64,000 bases of DNA, taken from Bradyrhizobium sp. B097 (GTDB taxonomy: Bacteria > Pseudomonadota > Alphaproteobacteria > Rhizobiales > Xanthobacteraceae). Each line of letters opens with the position of its first letter. Position 1 is the first letter of the stretch. Positions 35,202 to 44,056 of this stretch are shown piece after piece. Location: the NCBI RefSeq assembly GCF_038957035.1, contig NZ_CP152412.1:3716501-3780500 (forward strand). The letters run 5' to 3'. The translations under genes and the position numbers were made by a program. Under the pieces are notes generated by a model. The model did not search any database. It saw only the letters and a list, made by a program, of their open reading frames with translations, and was not told where the DNA came from.

Positions 35202-36785
35202 ATGGCTAACAGTTTTGCGACACAGCTCACCGCGGCGTTGCTGGTGGCCTGCCTCGCAACCGCGGTGCGGGCCGACGACGAGACCCCGCAGCCGTCGCCG
35301 TCGCCGAGCGCGCAGGCCCCAAGCGGTCAGAACCCAAGCGGCCAGAAGGGACGGGCAGGGCGCGGCGAGGCCGGCTCCGGCGCCAGCGCCGCAGCCAATA
35401 CGCCTGCCGCCGAGCAGCACCGCCTGCCGCCGGATTCCACGACCAAGCAATCGGTCGCGCTGCCGGGCCGCACGCTGAACTTCAGCGCGACCGCGGGCTC
35501 GATCCGCGTGTTCGACGACAAAGGCGAGCCGCTCGCCGACATCGCCTACACCTCCTATCAGCTCGACGGCGCCGAGAAGGCGAGCCGCCCGGTGACGTTC
35601 CTGTTCAACGGCGGGCCGGGCTCCGCGTCTGCCTGGCTGCAATTCGGCAATGTCGGGCCGTGGCGACTGCCGTTCGACGGAGCGGTGGCCTCGGCCTCGC
35701 CCGAGCTGCAGCCGAATGCCGACACCTGGCTCGATTTCACCGATCTTGTCTTCATCGATCCGGTCGGCACCGGCTACAGCCGTTTCGTCACCACGTCCGA
35801 GGATGCGCGCAAGCGCTTCTTCACCGTCGATGGCGATGCCAATTCGGTCGCGCTGGTGATCCGCCGCTGGCTGGAGAAATACGACCGGCTGACCTCGCCG
35901 AAATACGTCGGCGGCGAAAGCTATGGCGGCATTCGCGGACCCAAGGTGGTGCGCAATCTGCAAATGCAGCAGGGTGTCGGCGTACGCGGCCTGATCCTGA
36001 TCTCGCCGGTGCTCGATTTCCGCGACTATACCGGCTCCAGCCTCCTGCAATACGTCGCGAGCCTGCCGACCATGACGGCGGTTGCGCGACAGGCGAAGGG
36101 GCCGGTGACGCGCGAGGATCTCGCCGACGTCGAGAGCTACGCGCGCGGCGATTTCCTGCTCGATCTCGTCAAAGGGCAGGCCGATACCGAGGCCACCGCG
36201 CGGCTCGCCGACAAGGTCGCGAGCCTGACCGGCATCGATCCGGCGGTGAGCCGCAGGCTCGCCGGCCGCTTCGACATCGGCGAATTCCGCCGCGAGTTCG
36301 ATCGCAAGAACGGCAAGGTGACCGGCCGCTACGACGCCTCGATCGAAGGCTTCGATCCCTATCCGGACTCCAGCTCCTTCCGCTTCAACGATCCGTCCGG
36401 CGATCCGCTGATGGCGCCGCTGACCAGCGCCGCCGTCGACCTCACGACGCGCAGACTGAACTGGCGGCCGGACGGTTCGTATCATCTGCTCAGCGAAAGC
36501 GTGAGCAAGGGCTGGGAGTTCGGTCACGGCATCAGCCCGCCGGAATCGGTGACGCAGCTGCGCCAGATGCTGGCGCTCGACCCCAAGCTGAAGCTCCTGA
36601 TCGGTCACGGCCTGTTCGATCTCGCAACACCGTACTTCGCCTCCAAGATCATCCTCGACCAGCTGCCGGCCTTCGCGGGTCCGAGCCGCACCAGGCTCGC
36701 GGTTTATCCCGGCGGCCACATGTTCTACTCCCGCGACGGCTCGCGCCAGGCCTTCCGCAAGGAGGTCGAGGCGCTGGTGAAGTGA
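35202..36785 (+). CDS. Secreted S10 family serine carboxypeptidase
   Basis: This 527-residue protein starts with a signal peptide (ATQLTAALLVACLATAVRA), has a Pro/Ser/Gln-rich linker (about 27-75), then an S10 alpha/beta hydrolase. The oxyanion stretch FNGGPGSAS, nucleophile GGESYGG, Asp in GLFDLATP and His in YPGGHMFY are visible. Such proteins remove C-terminal residues from peptides outside the cytoplasm. The ATG 35202 follows CAGGGAG. Its role in the cell is unknown. Confidence 0.92.
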   Translation: MANSFATQLTAALLVACLATAVRADDETPQPSPSPSAQAPSGQNPSGQKGRAGRGEAGSGASAAANTPAAEQHRLPPDSTTKQSVALPGRTLNFSATAGSIRVFDDKGEPLADIAYTSYQLDGAEKASRPVTFLFNGGPGSASAWLQFGNVGPWRLPFDGAVASASPELQPNADTWLDFTDLVFIDPVGTGYSRFVTTSEDARKRFFTVDGDANSVALVIRRWLEKYDRLTSPKYVGGESYGGIRGPKVVRNLQMQQGVGVRGLILISPVLDFRDYTGSSLLQYVASLPTMTAVARQAKGPVTREDLADVESYARGDFLLDLVKGQADTEATARLADKVASLTGIDPAVSRRLAGRFDIGEFRREFDRKNGKVTGRYDASIEGFDPYPDSSSFRFNDPSGDPLMAPLTSAAVDLTTRRLNWRPDGSYHLLSESVSKGWEFGHGISPPESVTQLRQMLALDPKLKLLIGHGLFDLATPYFASKIILDQLPAFAGPSRTRLAVYPGGHMFYSRDGSRQAFRKEVEALVK

Positions 36786-37100
36786 GGGGGAACGTGGCGG
36801 CATAGATTACGCCGCCGGCGCGACGCCCACAGCCGTCGTCCCTGCGAAAGCAGGGACCCATACGCCGCGGCGGATGTTGTAGGCGGGACTCGTCGTTCCA
36901 ACGTCGCGCATCAATTTACATTGGTGGTTATGGGTCCCTGCTTTCGCAGGGACGACAGTGAGTTTGTTGCGCCGCCCGCTGCAAACATTCTCGTCGTCCC
37001 TGCTTTCGCCGGGACGACAGCGAATGTGTTGCGCGGCCGGTGAGTCATACATCCGCGTTCTCGCGACATGATCTTCCGAATTGCACCGGGTCAATTTATC
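36786..37100. other. Intergenic region made of palindromic repeats
   Basis: The gap between the S10 peptidase and the LysR gene (convergent ends) contains a family A repeat (36835-36956) and a broken further copy of its hairpin near 36990-37020 (CGTCGTCCCTGC...GCCGGGACGACAG). No gene is seen. Confidence 0.75.
36835..36956. repeat. 122-bp repeat with perfect 28-bp inverted ends (family A, copy 2)
   Basis: Positions 36835-36862 are the exact reverse complement of 36929-36956. Size, arm length and inner GGTGGTTATGGGTCC edge match the element at 294-416, but the arm sequence differs by paired changes, so the stem is kept while the sequence drifts. Both copies lie between convergent gene ends. 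Confidence 0.8.
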
Positions 37101-37982
37101 TCAGCCATAGGTCTCCACGATGAAGTCGATCAGGGCGCGGAGCTTCGGGGTCATCTTGCGGTGCTTCGGCCACAGGATCTGGCGCGCGCGGGCTTGCGTC
37201 GAGTAGTTCGGCAGCAGCACCTGCAGCCGGCCCGCGGCGATATCGTCGGCCAGCAGCTCGTCGCGCATCAGCACGATGCCGGCGCCGGCCAGCGCCGCAT
37301 AGCGGATGCCGAACGCGCTGTTGATGAAGAGGCGGCTCGCGACATCGACATGCACTTCGCCCTCCGGTCCGACGAAGGTCCATCGCTGCCCGTCCGACCA
37401 GCCGGGATAGCGCAGGCATTCATGGTGGATGAGATCCCCCGGATGCGTTGGTGTGCCGTGTTCGGCGAGATAGCCTGGCGCTGCGCAGACGACGCCGGTG
37501 TAGGGCGACAGCGAGCGCGACATCATGGTGGAGTCGGTCAGGGTGCCGACCCGGATTGCGGCATCAAGCCCTTCCTCGAGCAGATCGACCATCCTGTCGC
37601 TGAGGATGAGGTCGACCGAGACTTCCGGATATCTCTTCATGAAGCGGACCAGCGCGGGCGCCAGGCTGTACGACCCGAAGGCGACCGAGGTCGCCACGCG
37701 CAGCTTGCCGCGCGGCGCGCTCAACGCCTCCTCGACCAGCGCGTCGCCGGCCTCGGCCTGTTCCAGCAACTGCTTGCAGTGATCGAGATAACTGCGGCCG
37801 AGCTCGGTGAGACCCTGCCGCCGGGTCGACCGGTTGATCAATTGCGAGCCGAGCCGGTCCTCGAGAAAACGGATATGCTTGCCGATCATGGTCGGCGAGA
37901 TCCGCAGCTCTTTGGCCGCCGCGGTGAAGGACCCGAGATCGGCGACGCGGGCGAACACGGACATGCTGGTCAGTCGGTCCAT
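37101..37982 (-). CDS. LysR family transcriptional regulator
   Basis: This 293-residue protein has the N-terminal winged helix ([39 protein letters not shown]) and a LysR substrate-binding domain. It is divergent from the iorA/iorB-type genes with 182 bases between starts, the usual arrangement for a LysR regulator and its target. The ligand is unknown. Confidence 0.92.
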   Translation of the reverse strand: MDRLTSMSVFARVADLGSFTAAAKELRISPTMIGKHIRFLEDRLGSQLINRSTRRQGLTELGRSYLDHCKQLLEQAEAGDALVEEALSAPRGKLRVATSVAFGSYSLAPALVRFMKRYPEVSVDLILSDRMVDLLEEGLDAAIRVGTLTDSTMMSRSLSPYTGVVCAAPGYLAEHGTPTHPGDLIHHECLRYPGWSDGQRWTFVGPEGEVHVDVASRLFINSAFGIRYAALAGAGIVLMRDELLADDIAAGRLQVLLPNYSTQARARQILWPKHRKMTPKLRALIDFIVETYG

Positions 37983-37990
37983 GGATTATA

Positions 37991-38001
37991 AACCAATGGT
38001 T
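37991..38001. promoter_or_regulatory. Candidate operator between the LysR and iorAB-type genes
   Basis: AACC-AAT-GGTT lies 9 bases upstream of the LysR start in an AT-rich stretch (TATAAACCAATGGTTATT). It is a short palindrome in the place expected for an autoregulatory LysR site. Support is weak because the arms are only 4 bases. Confidence 0.35.
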
Positions 38002-38164
38002 ATTTCATTGCGCATCATCGCGCCGGTTACGCGGCATTGGAATTGGATTTATTACCACAAGTGAGCAATCGGCGCGAATGCGCGTTCAATCGCTTTGGAA
38101 TGTCGCGGTTGCGCCCGGAGGGGCGCAGTCCGGGCGGGTCTCGAACCAGGACAGGAGTGTCAGG

Positions 38165-38626
38165 ATGCCTTTCCAGATTATGATCAATGGGACCAGTCAT
38201 TCGGTCGATGCCGATGGCGATACGCCGCTGCTGTGGGTACTGCGCGACGTGCTCGGCATGACCGGCACCAAATTCGGCTGCGGCATGGCGCTGTGCGGCG
38301 CCTGCACGGTGCATCTCGATGACAGCGCGGTGCGCTCCTGCATCACGACGATCGACAGCATCGGCGACTCCAAGATCACGACCATCGAGGCGATCGGCAA
38401 GACGCCGGCGGGCAAGAAGATCCAGGACGCCTGGCTCGCGCATGAGGTGCCGCAATGCGGCTACTGCCAGTCCGGGCAGATCATGTCCGCCTCCGCCTTG
38501 CTCGCAAGCAAGCCGAAGCCGACCGATGCCGATATCGACGACGCGATGTCGGGCAATATCTGCCGCTGCGGGACCTATGTCCGCATTCGCGAAGCCATCA
38601 AGCAAGCCGCGCAGTCGGGAGGTTGA
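38165..38626 (+). CDS. iorA: (2Fe-2S) subunit of IorAB-type molybdenum hydroxylase
   Basis: This 153-residue protein has two [2Fe-2S] clusters: plant-type ferredoxin Cys C39, C44, C47 and C59 ([16 protein letters not shown]) and the second set C98, C101, C133 and C135 ([15 protein letters not shown]). This matches the small subunit of isoquinoline 1-oxidoreductase and related aldehyde/N-heterocycle hydroxylases. It passes electrons from the Mo subunit. The ATG 38165 follows ACAGGAG. Substrate not known. Confidence 0.9.
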   Translation: MPFQIMINGTSHSVDADGDTPLLWVLRDVLGMTGTKFGCGMALCGACTVHLDDSAVRSCITTIDSIGDSKITTIEAIGKTPAGKKIQDAWLAHEVPQCGYCQSGQIMSASALLASKPKPTDADIDDAMSGNICRCGTYVRIREAIKQAAQSGG

Positions 38627-38628
38627 TC

Positions 38629-40806
38629 ATGACGCTGATGAACAATGTGTCTGAGCGCGCCGCCGATCTGTCGCGCCGCAATTTCCTTCGCGCCGGCGCG
38701 ATCGCAGGCGGCGGCCTGTTGCTCAGCGTGAGCCTGCCGCTCGCGAGCCGCGACAGCGAAGCCGCGGCCGCCGGTGACTTCGCGCCGAATGCCTTCATCC
38801 GGATCGGCGGGGACGGCAAGGTCGTGCTGACCATGCCCTATGTCGAGATGGGGCAGGGCACCTACACCTCGATCCCGATGCTGATCGCCGAGGAGCTCGA
38901 GATCGGCCTGACGCAGGTGCAGCTCGAGCATGCGCCGCCGAGCGACAAGCTCTATGCCAACCCGCTGCTCGGCGTGCAAGCCACCGGCAATTCGAATGCG
39001 ATGCGCGGCGCCTGGCAGCCGATGCGGAAAGCCGGCGCCACCGCGAAAGCGATGCTGGTCGCGGCCGCGGCGAAACGCTGGAACGTCGAACCCGGCTCGT
39101 GCCGCGCCGAGAACGGCGAGGTGCATCATGTGGCGTCGGGACGCAAGCTCGGTTACGGCGAACTGGCGGCCGACGCGGCGCAGATGCCGGTGCCGGAGAA
39201 TGTGACGCTGAAGAGCCCGGCCGAGTTCAAGCTGATCGGCACGCCGGCCAAGCGGCTCGATACGCCCTCCAAGATCAACGGCTCGGCGGTCTACGGCATC
39301 GATGCACGGCCACCCGGCGTGAAGGTCGCGACGCTGGCGCAGTCGCCGGTGTTCGGCGGGCGGGTCAAGCGCGTGGATGATGCGGCGGCGAAGGCCGTCA
39401 ACGGCGTGCGCCAGATCGTGAAGCTCGATGACGCGGTCGCCGTGGTGGCCGATCACATGGGGGCGGCGAAGAAAGGTCTCGCGGCGCTCACGATCGAGTG
39501 GGACGAGGGGGCTCACGCCAAGCTCGCCACGTCGGATATCGCGCGCGAGCTCGAAGCCGCCACCACGAAGCCGGGCGCGGTCGCGCAAAATGTCGGCGAC
39601 GCCGACAAGGCGCTGGCGGGCGCGGCGACGAAGCTCGAGGCGACCTATCAGCTGCCGTTCCTTGCCCATGCAACGATGGAGCCGATGAACTGCACTGTGC
39701 ATGTTCGCGCCGATGGCTGCGAAATCTGGGTCGGCAACCAGGCGCTCTCGCGCGTGCAGGCGGTAGCCGCCAAGATGTTGGACCTGCCGCCGGAGAAGGT
39801 GGTGGTGCACAATCATCTGCTCGGCGGCGGTTTTGGCCGCAGGCTCGAGGTCGATGGTGTCATTCGCGCCGTGCAGATCGCAAAGCAGGTCGACGCGCCG
39901 GTCAAGGTGGTGTGGACCCGCGAGGAGGACATCCAGCACGACATGTACCGGCCGTACTGGTGCGACCGGATTGCGGTCGGTCTCGATGCATCGGGCAAGC
40001 CGGTGGCCTGGAACAATCGGTTCGCGGGTTCTTCCGTCATTGCGCGGTGGGCGCCGCCGGCGTTCCGCAATGGTCTCGACCCCGACACGACAGAGGGGGC
40101 GATCGATCTCGTCTATGACATTCCGAACTTCCACGTCGAATATGTCCGGGTCGAGCCGCCCGGCATTCCGACCGCGTTCTGGCGCAGCGTCGGGCCCTCG
40201 CACAACGTTTTCGTCACCGAAAGCGTGATCGACGAGATGGCGGCGGCCGCCAAGCAGGACCCGGTCGATTATCGCCGGGCGCTGCTCGGCAAGTCGCCGC
40301 GCGCCAAGGCGGCGCTCGAGCTTGCGGCGGCCAAGGCCGGTTGGGGCGGCAAGCTGCCGGCCGGACGGGGCCGCGGCGTGTCGCTGCAATTCGTGTTCGG
40401 CAGCTACCTCGCACAGGTCGCCGAGGTCGAGGTAGCCAAGGACGGTTCGGTCCGTGTCCATCGCGTCGTCTGCGCGATGGATTGCGGCACCGTGGTCAAT
40501 CCCGACACCGTGCAGGCGCAGCTGCAGAGCGGCATCAATTTCGGGGTCACCGCCGCGCTCTACGGCGAAATCACGCTGAAGGACGGTCGCATCGAGCAGA
40601 GCAATTTCGACAGCTACCAGATGCTGCGGATCGACCAGGCCCCGGCCATCGAGGTCCATATCGTGCCGAGCACCGAGCCGCCCGGCGGCATGGGCGAGAC
40701 CGGGACATCGGGAATCGTGCCTGCGATCAGCAATGCGATCTTCGCGGCGACCGGCAAGCGGCTGCGCAAGATGCCGGTCGACCCGGCGGCGTTGAAGCAG
40801 ACGTGA
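38629..40806 (+). CDS. iorB: Molybdopterin subunit of IorAB-type hydroxylase, Tat-exported
   Basis: This 725-residue protein starts with a twin-arginine signal (LSRRNFLRAGAIAGGG) and then two copies of xanthine-oxidase-family Mo-binding sequence. GGGFGRR and GGMGETGTSGIVPAI contain the Gln/Glu-type active-site region, and the Glu in GMGE is the likely catalytic base. The gene starts 2 bases after iorA. No FAD subunit is present, as expected for IorAB-type enzymes, which reduce cytochromes or quinones in the periplasm. The substrate is probably an aldehyde or N-heterocycle. Confidence 0.9.
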   Translation: MTLMNNVSERAADLSRRNFLRAGAIAGGGLLLSVSLPLASRDSEAAAAGDFAPNAFIRIGGDGKVVLTMPYVEMGQGTYTSIPMLIAEELEIGLTQVQLEHAPPSDKLYANPLLGVQATGNSNAMRGAWQPMRKAGATAKAMLVAAAAKRWNVEPGSCRAENGEVHHVASGRKLGYGELAADAAQMPVPENVTLKSPAEFKLIGTPAKRLDTPSKINGSAVYGIDARPPGVKVATLAQSPVFGGRVKRVDDAAAKAVNGVRQIVKLDDAVAVVADHMGAAKKGLAALTIEWDEGAHAKLATSDIARELEAATTKPGAVAQNVGDADKALAGAATKLEATYQLPFLAHATMEPMNCTVHVRADGCEIWVGNQALSRVQAVAAKMLDLPPEKVVVHNHLLGGGFGRRLEVDGVIRAVQIAKQVDAPVKVVWTREEDIQHDMYRPYWCDRIAVGLDASGKPVAWNNRFAGSSVIARWAPPAFRNGLDPDTTEGAIDLVYDIPNFHVEYVRVEPPGIPTAFWRSVGPSHNVFVTESVIDEMAAAAKQDPVDYRRALLGKSPRAKAALELAAAKAGWGGKLPAGRGRGVSLQFVFGSYLAQVAEVEVAKDGSVRVHRVVCAMDCGTVVNPDTVQAQLQSGINFGVTAALYGEITLKDGRIEQSNFDSYQMLRIDQAPAIEVHIVPSTEPPGGMGETGTSGIVPAISNAIFAATGKRLRKMPVDPAALKQT

Positions 40807-40883
40807 CCGATTGAGGGATGGCGCAGCTGTGCGTCGCGGGCCGAGGGTGACTTCGGCTCGCGCGCCCTCTCGCTTGAAGGGGC

Positions 40884-40985
40884 GCAGGGAAAGCCGGGTG
40901 CCGATCGCACCCATGAGTCCGGTGCAACAAAAAGCACGGGAAGCAGGGCCACAGGTGTAACCGGAGCAATCCCGGCTTTCCCTGC
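40884..40985. repeat. 102-bp element with perfect 15-bp inverted ends
   Basis: GCAGGGAAAGCCGGG (40884-40898) pairs exactly with CCCGGCTTTCCCTGC (40971-40985). Between the arms is a G/A-rich stretch (CACGGGAAGCAGGGCCACAGG). It lies after iorB and before the convergent M20 gene and resembles another Bradyrhizobium intergenic repeat type. It may act as a transcription end for iorAB. Confidence 0.65.
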
Positions 40986-41030
40986 ACGATGGCCTTACGG
41001 GTGGTGTTCTATTGCCTCGACAGGCGGGGT

Positions 41031-42410
41031 CTAGCCCTCGCGCCGGAACTGGCCGAGCTCGTGCAACAATGCAGCCCCGGTCCGCAAGCCGCTGTAGAAG
41101 CAGTCCAGCGTCATGTTTTCGTTCGGCGCATGGTTGGCTTCGTCCGGATTGGCATAGGGCGTGACGAAGGCAGGGATGCCCAGGAGCTTGGTGAAGACGT
41201 AGTTGGGCAGACTGCCGAAGCCGGCCGGTATCAGCAGCGGCTCCTGGCCATGGGCGGCAACGAAGGCGCGGCGCAGCGGCGCGGTGTAGGGCGAGGCGAT
41301 CGGCGTCTTCGAGGGCTGCATTCCCATGTCTGCAGCGACGAACTCGACCTCGGGCGCGTGTTTGGCGACGTGAGCGCGGACTTTGCGCAGGATGTCCTCG
41401 GCGTCCTGAGCCTCGACGAGACGGATGTCGCATTTGACGAAGGCCTCGTTCGGCAGCACCGTCTTGGTGCCGGGGCCGCCATAACCGCCGTGGAAGCCGT
41501 TGATGGTCAGCGTCGGCTGGAAGCAGAGACGGTCGTAGAAGGGGCGGTCGGCGGGGGCGTCGAGGCGCTTCAGTGCAAGGCTCGCTTTGACGGCCTCGAT
41601 ATCGAGCGGCAGGCGCTCGATCGCCGCCAGTTCCTCAGCCGCTGGTGGCTCGACGGCATCATGCAGCCCCTCGATGGTGATCTCACCGGCCGCGTTCTTC
41701 ATCGTGCCGAGAAGGTGGACCAGCGTCCAGATCGGGTTCGGCACGACGCCGCCGAAGTTGCCGGAATGGACGTCGCGGCTGGCATGGCGGCAGCGCAGCT
41801 CGAAGGAGACGACGCCGCGCGAGCCGAACTTGATCGTCGGTGCGCCGCTGGCATGGCGCGGGCCGTCGGCGGTGACGGCAAGATCGGCCTTCAAGAGATG
41901 CGCGTTGGTGCGCACGAAACCGGCGATGTGCGGGCTGCCGATCTCTTCCTCGCCCTCCAGCAGCAGGATGACGTTGCAGGGCAGTTCGCCGTGCACCTTG
42001 AGATGGGATTCGATCGCCAGTATCTGGGCGAGGTGCTGGCCCTTGTTGTCACCGACGCCGCGTGCATAAAGCCGGCCGTCCCGGATCGTCGGCTCGAAGG
42101 GGGGCGATATCCATTTCTCGAGCGGGTCGGCCGGCTGCACGTCATAGTGTCCGTACAGCAGGACGGTCGGCTTGCCCGGTGCCTTCTCCCAGCGCGCCAC
42201 CACCATCGGATAACCCTCCGTGGGGACAAGGCCGGCTTCGAGGCCGATCCCTGTGAGCATCTCGACCAGCAGGGCGCCGACCTCGGCGATGCCGATGTTC
42301 TCGGCACTGATGCTCGGATGGCGCAGATAGGCGATCAGGCGCTGCAGGAAGCTGTCGCGGTTGGCTTCGATATGAGTGAAGACGGCAGCCAATGCGTCGG
42401 ACGAAGCCAT
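41031..42410 (-). CDS. M20 family dipeptidase/metallopeptidase
   Basis: This 459-residue protein is an M20 peptidase with two-metal ligands visible: YGHYDVQPAD (His), GVGDNKGQ (bridging Asp), EGEEEIGS (catalytic Glu and ligand Glu), TADGP (Asp) and NHAPNE (last His). A dimerisation domain lies between about 180 and 300. The length and motifs suit cytosolic nonspecific dipeptidases. The ATG 42410 (MASSDALAAVF) is chosen over an upstream in-frame codon at 42443. Confidence 0.93.
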   Translation of the reverse strand: MASSDALAAVFTHIEANRDSFLQRLIAYLRHPSISAENIGIAEVGALLVEMLTGIGLEAGLVPTEGYPMVVARWEKAPGKPTVLLYGHYDVQPADPLEKWISPPFEPTIRDGRLYARGVGDNKGQHLAQILAIESHLKVHGELPCNVILLLEGEEEIGSPHIAGFVRTNAHLLKADLAVTADGPRHASGAPTIKFGSRGVVSFELRCRHASRDVHSGNFGGVVPNPIWTLVHLLGTMKNAAGEITIEGLHDAVEPPAAEELAAIERLPLDIEAVKASLALKRLDAPADRPFYDRLCFQPTLTINGFHGGYGGPGTKTVLPNEAFVKCDIRLVEAQDAEDILRKVRAHVAKHAPEVEFVAADMGMQPSKTPIASPYTAPLRRAFVAAHGQEPLLIPAGFGSLPNYVFTKLLGIPAFVTPYANPDEANHAPNENMTLDCFYSGLRTGAALLHELGQFRREG

Positions 42411-42592
42411 GATGAGCACCTGACAATGGAGCGGTCGTCGCACCGGGAGACGTCGGCGCGATCAGCGTCGGATTGTGCAAGCGCTTTACCTGCCTCCAAA
42501 GAGACAATCAACGGGGAGACGTCAATCGCCATCGGCGCGACAACAACTACGTCCGCCATGCCCCGTGAACGATCCAGCTCGCGCTGGTATCA

Positions 42593-43489
42593 CTAACGCT
42601 CACGGCTCCACGGGAAGAGCGAGGCCGGGAAATCGGCCGCGTAGCGGTGACCGATCGGCGGGCGGGGCTCTTCTTGCGGAGGATTCGGGTCAGGCTCGAT
42701 CACCTTCCTGTAAAGATGCCAGGTCGCATGACCAAGCACCGGCAGAACGACGCAGAGACCGACGAAGAATGGCAGTGAGCCCACGGCCAGCAATACCGCA
42801 ACGATCAATCCCCACGCGGCCATCTCAATTGGATTCATCATCACGGCCCGTATCGAGGTACGGATCGCATCGATCGCTGTCGCATGGCGGTCGAGCATCA
42901 GTGGAAACGAGACGACGCTGACGCAAAGGGCAACCAGGGCGAAAAGGAAGCCGACGCCGCATCCGACGATGATGAGCGACCAGCCTTCGGGTGTCGTCAA
43001 CACGCGCTCTGCGAAATCAGGGATGCTCGCAGCCGGAGCATAGCCGAAAGTCGCAATGTAGATCGCGTCCGCGGCGGCGATCCAGACCCCGAACAGAACG
43101 AACAGGAGAATGCCAAGTTCGAGCATGGCGCCAAACGACGGCGCGCGGAGCACCTGCATTGCATCCCAGGCTCCTGGCTCCTCTCCCCGCTCGCGGCGGC
43201 GGCTCAGCTCGTAGAGGCCTAATCCGGCGAAAGGACCGATCAGGGCGAAGCCGGCTGCGAGCGGAAACAGCAGCGGCAGCACCGAATAGCCGATCACAAG
43301 TCTGAACAGGACGAGTCCGAGGACGGGGTACATCACGCACAGGACGATGGCGTGGGTCGGGATGGCTTTGAAATCTTCCCAGCCGAGGCGCAGCGCGTCG
43401 CCCAGGTCGGAAAGGCTGATCTTGCGAACGACAAAGGCGGTCGAGACGCCAAACAATTGCAGTTTGGGTCGTGCGAATACGGTGGTCAT
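42593..43489 (-). CDS. DUF2189 domain integral membrane protein
   Basis: This 298-residue protein has six membrane helices and the DUF2189 pattern (ISLSDLGDALRLGWEDFKAIPTHAIVLCVMYPVLGLVL; AIDAIRTSIRAVMMNPIEMAAWG). These proteins are common near respiratory oxidase genes in proteobacteria; here it is divergent from the coxMNOP cluster. The function is unknown. The ATG at 43489 (MTTVFARPKL) is used rather than the long non-conserved upstream extension. Confidence 0.88.
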   Translation of the reverse strand: MTTVFARPKLQLFGVSTAFVVRKISLSDLGDALRLGWEDFKAIPTHAIVLCVMYPVLGLVLFRLVIGYSVLPLLFPLAAGFALIGPFAGLGLYELSRRRERGEEPGAWDAMQVLRAPSFGAMLELGILLFVLFGVWIAAADAIYIATFGYAPAASIPDFAERVLTTPEGWSLIIVGCGVGFLFALVALCVSVVSFPLMLDRHATAIDAIRTSIRAVMMNPIEMAAWGLIVAVLLAVGSLPFFVGLCVVLPVLGHATWHLYRKVIEPDPNPPQEEPRPPIGHRYAADFPASLFPWSRER

Positions 43490-44056
43490 GGTTCCGGTCT
43501 CCTTGCTTGTGCTCGCAGGGGAACGGAGCGCCATCAACACACGCACATCCGCCTCATGCGCGAAAATCGCGACTGAGTCCGGCAAATCAGATTCAACCAG
43601 AAGGAGCTTGCCGGACGACATCTGCCGCAACCGGTCCAATCAAAGTAGTCCGATACGCAGCAGAAGCAAGATGGCGAACGCCGTCGGGAGAATTGTGCAA
43701 TCGCACAGGCCAAGTTTTGCGATGCACCATCTGATGGCGGGTCCCGATCGGTGCTCTCCGGCACGCAATGCGTTCGCGCCAACGCGCGCCGGACAGAGGC
43801 GGGACATACTCCTCTATTGACGCCGGGCTCGACGAGTACCATCTTGAATGGACTGAACGCCCCCAAGCTCCGATGAGATTGCGGCCGTGACGTTGATCCT
43901 TTGTCATGATGTCCCAGCGTCGCGACCGGCAGAATGGGCGAGGCAAAAGGCACGGTGATGGTGTACGTGACACCATACCTTTGACACCATACCTTTGACG
44001 TGAGCTCCGCCCTTTCGTTCGTCTCCGTAGCCTTCAATGGCAAGGAGGAATGAGGG
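43490..44056. other. 567-base intergenic region upstream of the coxMNOP cluster
   Basis: No supported gene is present; open frames here look like chance reading. It should hold the promoters of the divergent DUF2189 and cox genes. The only structured part is the repeat block at 43958-43999. GC is slightly lower than in the flanking genes. Confidence 0.65.
43958..43999 (+). promoter_or_regulatory. Inverted plus 14-bp tandem repeat upstream of coxM
   Basis: ATGGTGT-ACGTG-ACACCAT (43958-43976) is an inverted repeat; its right arm is also part of a tandem duplication of GACACCATACCTTT (43969-43982 and 43983-43996), followed by a third GAC. It lies about 60-100 bases before the coxM start. Such a block could be an operator for two regulator dimers. 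The regulator is not known. Confidence 0.4.

Noticed and set aside
40884..40985. Cobalamin riboswitch-like stretch
   Set aside because: It has some similar words (CCGGTGCAA, GGGCCACAGG) but lies after iorB with no downstream gene on that strand, and the B12-box order is not met. It fits an intergenic repeat better.
38575..41433. A 952-residue open frame on the minus strand
   Set aside because: It is the antisense of the molybdopterin subunit gene and includes the inverted repeat at 40884-40985; no domain is recognisable.
43893..43906. Possible FixK box (TTGATCCTTTGTCA) before coxM
   Set aside because: Only the left half-site matches; the right half reads TGTCA rather than ATCAA, so the palindrome is broken.
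43534..44043. A 169-residue open frame on the minus strand upstream of coxM
   Set aside because: It has no family features or hydrophobic pattern, runs through the tandem repeat block and lacks a good ribosome site.
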